Source: Nitrospirota bacterium (GTDB taxonomy: Bacteria > Nitrospirota > Thermodesulfovibrionia > Thermodesulfovibrionales > JdFR-85). Taken from it: DNA of 9,547 bases. Shown here in pieces: positions 6,750-9,547 of this stretch. The DNA lies in the NCBI GenBank assembly GCA_013151785.1, contig JAADHP010000248.1, forward strand, positions 1-9,547, read 5' to 3'. Under the pieces are notes generated by a model that was not told where the DNA came from, searched no databases, and saw only the letters and a program-made list of their open reading frames with translations. The position numbers were made by a program, and so were the translations under genes. Positions within the stretch are counted from its first letter, which is position 1; the number at the start of each line of letters is the position of its first letter.

Positions 6750-8012
6750 ATGGCACATTTCAGGATAAAATGCAGAAAGTGTGGTACTGTACTGGAGGAT
6801 ACATACTGTGCCTTTTGTGAGCACTGTAAGGATGCTCTTCTTATAACTGAATACTCTGACAGGGAGTTCAGGGTTTGCGAAGACAGAGAGGGCATATGGA
6901 GATTTAACTGGATCCCTGTGCATACCCCTGATTTTCCTCAACCAGGCCCTCTTGTTTACAAATCAGAGGAACTGGCATCATATCTTGGGATGAAAAATCT
7001 TTACATCGCCTTTAATGGCTACTGGCCTGAGAAGGGTGCAGAGGTAAAGACCTGTACATTCAAGGAATACGAGGCAGCAGTGGTTATTCAGAATGCACGT
7101 GAGAATGGTGTTCCCGGGCTTGTGGTTGCGTCAGCAGGTAACACAGCAAGGGCATTCGCCCATCTCTCCACGGTTTCGGACTTTCCTTCAATTATCGTTG
7201 TTCCAAGGATGTGTCTTCTTGAGATGTGGTATCTTGTGGAGTCAGTAAGGGTGCCTACAGTTGCTATTGAGGATGGTGACTATTCTGATGCCATAGATGT
7301 GGCAAGAAGGATATCATCCACAATGGGTATGCCCTTTGAAGGTGGTGTGAAAAACATAGCAAAGCGTGACGGCCTTGGCATTGTATTGCTTGAGGCAGTC
7401 GAGAGGATAGGAAGGCTTCCAGAGCACTACTTTCAGGCTGTTGGCAGTGGTACTGGTGCTGTGGGTGTCTGGGAGATGGCAGAGCGGCTTATAAAGGATG
7501 GCAGGTTTGGCAGCAGACCACCAAGGCTTCACCTTTCCCAGAACCTTCCATTTGCACCTATGGTGAAGGCATGGCAAAGGGACAGCAAGGAACTCTTCCA
7601 GGATGACCTTGACCCTGCACTGATAAACGAGATAACCACAAGGGTGCTTTCCAACCGTTATCCTGCCTATTCAGTTGGAGGGGGTGTTTATGATGCCCTG
7701 AAGGCAACCAACGGCATAATGTATGGTATAAGCAATGCAGAGGTCTATATGGCAATGAAGATATTTGAAACAACAGAGGGAATTGATATTGTTCCTGCCT
7801 CAGGTGTAGCAGTTGCCTCGCTTTTCAAGGCACTTAAAGAGAATGAGATAAAATATGATGAGACGGTTCTTTTGAACATCACAGGCGGTGGTGAAAGGAA
7901 GGTGGAGGCTGAGATAGGTACCTTTATTGCAGAGCCTGTTTTTGTTTCCAGAAAAGTTAAAGAGATAGAGATAGAGGAGTTGTTATGCAATCACCTGAAA
8001 ACAGATTCATAG
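6750..8012 (+). CDS. Cysteate synthase (PLP fold type II, Methanosarcina type)
   Basis: This 420-residue enzyme belongs to the threonine-synthase fold and would make L-cysteate from phosphoserine and sulfite, the first step of coenzyme M synthesis in Methanosarcinales. An N-terminal cysteine knuckle (C8, C11, C20/C23, C26) resembles a zinc ribbon. FNGYWPEKGA (88-97) and TCTFKE (101-106; Lys105 is the likely PLP lysine) match cysteate synthase rather than the PTxSFKDRG block of threonine synthase. SAGNT (128-132), HYFQAVGSGTG (226-236), LHLSQNLPFAP (260-270), PASGVAVA (349-356) and NITGGG (376-381) are also as I recall from the Methanosarcina enzyme. Start ATG 6750 has AGGAGG four bases upstream. 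It overlaps the ComDE gene by 28 bases, so the two pathway enzymes are co-translated. A threonine synthase paralogue with another nucleophile is the main alternative. Confidence 0.88.
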   Translation: MAHFRIKCRKCGTVLEDTYCAFCEHCKDALLITEYSDREFRVCEDREGIWRFNWIPVHTPDFPQPGPLVYKSEELASYLGMKNLYIAFNGYWPEKGAEVKTCTFKEYEAAVVIQNARENGVPGLVVASAGNTARAFAHLSTVSDFPSIIVVPRMCLLEMWYLVESVRVPTVAIEDGDYSDAIDVARRISSTMGMPFEGGVKNIAKRDGLGIVLLEAVERIGRLPEHYFQAVGSGTGAVGVWEMAERLIKDGRFGSRPPRLHLSQNLPFAPMVKAWQRDSKELFQDDLDPALINEITTRVLSNRYPAYSVGGGVYDALKATNGIMYGISNAEVYMAMKIFETTEGIDIVPASGVAVASLFKALKENEIKYDETVLLNITGGGERKVEAEIGTFIAEPVFVSRKVKEIEIEELLCNHLKTDS

Positions 8013-9109
8013 GTATTCTGAAAAAAATAGGTGTTGATTTCCTCCTTGCTCTGCCCTGCGACAGAGTGAAAAGTCTACTTGAGAGGCTTTCATCAAAAGG
8101 CGCTTATATTCCACTTACAAGAGAGGAGGAAGGGGTGGGAATCTCAGCAGGTGCATCCCTTGCAGGCAGAAGACCTGCCATGATTATCCAGTCTTCTGGT
8201 CTCGGAAACATGGTTAATGCCCTGCTTTCATTAACCATGTTTTATAATCTCCCCCTGGCCATATTTGTCAGTCACAGGGGTATTTACAGGGAAAGTATTG
8301 AGGCTCAAAAACCGATGGGAAAGGCCCTTAAAGGATTACTCAAGGCAGCAGGGGTAGGATATACCCTGATAAACAGAAAGGATGATCTTTATAAGATAGA
8401 AAGACCCCTCAGGAGGATTTACGAAGAGGGCAGGGTGCATGCCTTCTTGTTAAGTCCTGCTGTATGGGAGGGATGTGCTGGTATGTCAGGACAGGAAAGG
8501 GAGAGAATCTTTGCACCCCAGAGATTGAGTTATAAACAGAAGAAGAGGAAGGCATTGTTTACGAGATACCAGGTTCTTGAGGTCATCAAGGATTATCTAA
8601 AAGGCAATATAGTTGTATCAAATCTTGGCATACCATCGAAGGAACTCTATCATATATTACACCAGCCCACAAACTTCTACATGCTCGGCAGCATGGGGAT
8701 GGCAACACCTGTTGGTCTTGGTGTTGCATTGAACACGAAAAAAAAGGTCTATGTAATTGATGGAGATGGCAGCCTTCTTATGAATCCTGGTGCACTTGCT
8801 ACTGTAGCAGTCTTTAACCCATCAAACCTGACCATACTTGCCATAGACAATGCTGCCTATGGCTCTACTGGTAATCAGCCCACCCATACAGCAGTATCAA
8901 CTGATCTGTCCCTTGTTGCAAGGGGCTTTGGCATTAGAAATATATATACGGTAAGCAGCAAGAATGATATACTGAGAGCTATGGAGACCGAGCAAAGGGG
9001 AACAAAATTTATCCATATAATCACAAAACCTGGCAATGCTATTGTTCCCAACATCCCCCTTACAGCAAATCAGATAAAAGATGCCTTTACAGAGGCAATC
9101 AAGACGTAA
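7985..9109 (+). CDS. comDE: Fused sulfopyruvate decarboxylase (ComD-ComE)
   Basis: A thiamine-diphosphate enzyme converting sulfopyruvate to sulfoacetaldehyde and CO2 for coenzyme M synthesis. The 374 residues join both subunits in one chain, as in Methanosarcina. The ComD half (1 to about 165) has LPCDRV (23-28), LTREEEGVGISAGA (44-57) with the cofactor-activating Glu in E47-E49, QSSGLGNMVNALLSL (69-83) and SHRG (96-99). The ComE half (about 190-374) has SNLGIPSKELY (212-222), YMLGSMGMATP (232-242), the ThDP/Mg motif starting GDGS (260-263) and closing at D288-N289, and AYGSTGNQPTHT (291-302). GAGGAG (7974-7979) lies five bases before ATG 7985. Phosphonopyruvate decarboxylase is similar in size but lacks this TREEEGVG and SHRG wording. 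ComDE also occurs in sulfolactate breakdown; the cysteate synthase beside it argues for synthesis instead. Confidence 0.9.
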   Translation: MQSPENRFIGILKKIGVDFLLALPCDRVKSLLERLSSKGAYIPLTREEEGVGISAGASLAGRRPAMIIQSSGLGNMVNALLSLTMFYNLPLAIFVSHRGIYRESIEAQKPMGKALKGLLKAAGVGYTLINRKDDLYKIERPLRRIYEEGRVHAFLLSPAVWEGCAGMSGQERERIFAPQRLSYKQKKRKALFTRYQVLEVIKDYLKGNIVVSNLGIPSKELYHILHQPTNFYMLGSMGMATPVGLGVALNTKKKVYVIDGDGSLLMNPGALATVAVFNPSNLTILAIDNAAYGSTGNQPTHTAVSTDLSLVARGFGIRNIYTVSSKNDILRAMETEQRGTKFIHIITKPGNAIVPNIPLTANQIKDAFTEAIKT

Positions 9110-9249
9110 TAGGGAGTACAGGTATTTCTTATTGATGGCAACTCTGTAGCTGAGATGATCTGCTATATTCCCTAAATAATTATAGACATTTTAGTTTGAC
9201 AAACAGATAATATAAAAAGAAGTTAAAGTTCTTTAATACCTGTATATTA

Positions 9250-9325
9250 GGTGTTATTGCGAAGGGTTGTTAAGAAAAAGGGATTGTGAACTGAGGTCCA
9301 GCAGGAACGAAGTGAAGCAATCTGA
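9250..9325 (+). repeat. Degenerate dispersed repeat of the ATTGCGA...GAAGCAATCT kind
   Basis: TATTGCGAAGGG near 9255 and GGAACGAAGTGAAGCAATCT at 9303-9322 resemble the two halves of a short repeat I know from many bacterial genomes (ATTGCGAGGAACGAAGTGACGAAGCAATCT type), here separated by extra sequence. It is recognised from memory only. Other copies would lie outside this window. Confidence 0.35.
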
Positions 9326-9442
9326 CTGCACTAATAGAGGCAGAGAGGTGGTTCATCAGCCCATTAATGCAATAAGATTTAAAATATTCCCAAATCCAGC
9401 GATAAAGTTGTAGCAGTGGTATGGTAGAGTCTGAACGGATTT

Positions 9443-9485
9443 GAATTTTGCACAAGATTCACCAGGAGGGTGAATCGCAAAATTC
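9443..9485 (+). repeat. Long two-part hairpin with an AGGAG loop
   Basis: 9443-9451 pairs perfectly with 9477-9485 (nine pairs), and 9456-9463 with 9469-9476 (eight pairs), separated on the left arm by a four-base bulge (9452-9455). The five-base loop 9464-9468 reads AGGAG, so a ribosome-like site sits in the hairpin tip. No well-spaced start codon follows. It may be a structured RNA, the end of a small mobile element, or a terminator-like repeat. Confidence 0.6.
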
Positions 9486-9500
9486 CCTCGGAAGCTGGGT

Positions 9501-9527
9501 CCCCGAAAAGTCGTAGACTTTTTGGGG
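9501..9527 (+). repeat. 12-bp hairpin, copy 2 of the dispersed palindrome
   Basis: 9501-9512 pairs with 9516-9527 around a GTA loop, with one G-U wobble. Arm length, loop size, A-rich core and the following GGGGCAGGGA flank parallel the copy at 6683-6709, with matched changes on both arms that keep the stem paired. This supports a repeat family selected for structure. Confidence 0.65.
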
Positions 9528-9547
9528 CAGGGACTTGGATGTCCGCT

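Larger units (their letters stand above)
9110..9547. other. Non-coding stretch after comDE, rich in repeats and hairpins
   Basis: I find no convincing gene in these 438 bases. The first 130 are AT-rich and include a TTGACA (9196-9201) without a matching -10 at normal spacing. A weak stem pairs 9235-9241 with 9249-9255. No hairpin followed by T residues marks the end of comDE. From about 9250 on the sequence changes character and carries the repeat and hairpin units listed separately, which suggests an accumulation site of short palindromic or mobile elements. Confidence 0.5.

Noticed and set aside
7985..9109. Phosphonopyruvate decarboxylase or acetolactate synthase
   Set aside because: Length suits the former, but the TREEEGVG, SHRG and AYGSTGNQPT blocks and the adjoining cysteate synthase fit sulfopyruvate decarboxylase; acetolactate synthase is much longer.
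9196..9216. Promoter TTGACA ... TATAAA after comDE
   Set aside because: The spacing is only nine bases, far from the 16-18 of a sigma-70-type promoter, and no good -10 occurs at the right distance.
9270..9455. A 61-codon minus-strand frame in the final gap
   Set aside because: It overlaps the degenerate dispersed repeat and shows no known domain or ribosome site; a transposase remnant cannot be shown.
1..9547. CRISPR array, tRNA, rRNA or cobalamin riboswitch
   Set aside because: I saw no regularly spaced direct repeats, no cloverleaf or rRNA signature, and no B12-box-like sequence in the leaders despite the corrinoid genes.

Overview
The window is a one-direction (+ strand) gene cluster from an anaerobic prokaryote with corrinoid-based one-carbon chemistry. 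I favour a bacterium: AGGAGG ribosome sites, a FolD-type folate enzyme, a RACo-type corrinoid activator and bacterial-style dispersed palindromes. An archaeon cannot be excluded, because the nearest relatives I recall for the last four genes are the Methanosarcina-type coenzyme M and heterodisulfide reductase proteins. The phylum cannot be fixed from this sequence.

Region 1 (1-1230): the 3' part of a methyltransferase-type corrinoid protein, overlapped by a QueG-like double [4Fe-4S] protein whose only well-placed start appears to be AUA. Region 2 (1231-3695): a leader with two inverted repeats, then a RACo-like [2Fe-2S]/ASKHA reductive activator broken into two frames that meet in a GTGA overlap, then a small four-cysteine protein with a TTG start. 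Region 3 (3708-4649): a FolD paralogue lacking the cyclohydrolase lysine and carrying an insertion. Region 4 (4697-6567): an HdrE-like cytochrome b and an HdrD-like protein with two [4Fe-4S] motifs and two complete CCG cluster motifs, overlapping by one base. Region 5 (6568-9109): a leader with mutually exclusive hairpins, then cysteate synthase and a fused sulfopyruvate decarboxylase (ComDE type), overlapping by 28 bases. Region 6 (9110-9547): no convincing gene; several hairpins, a dispersed-repeat motif, and a second copy of the palindrome found at 6683-6709.

Working model (inference): a methyl group is carried by the corrinoid protein, which RACo and perhaps the QueG-like protein keep reduced. 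FolD oxidises folate-bound C1 units. Cysteate synthase and ComDE supply two steps of Methanosarcina-type coenzyme M synthesis; the aminotransferase and the last steps are not in the window. The HdrED pair would reduce a CoM-containing disulfide against a membrane quinone pool. If the host is a bacterium, a corrinoid/folate C1 cluster joined to coenzyme M synthesis and an HdrDE-like reductase would be the most notable feature here.
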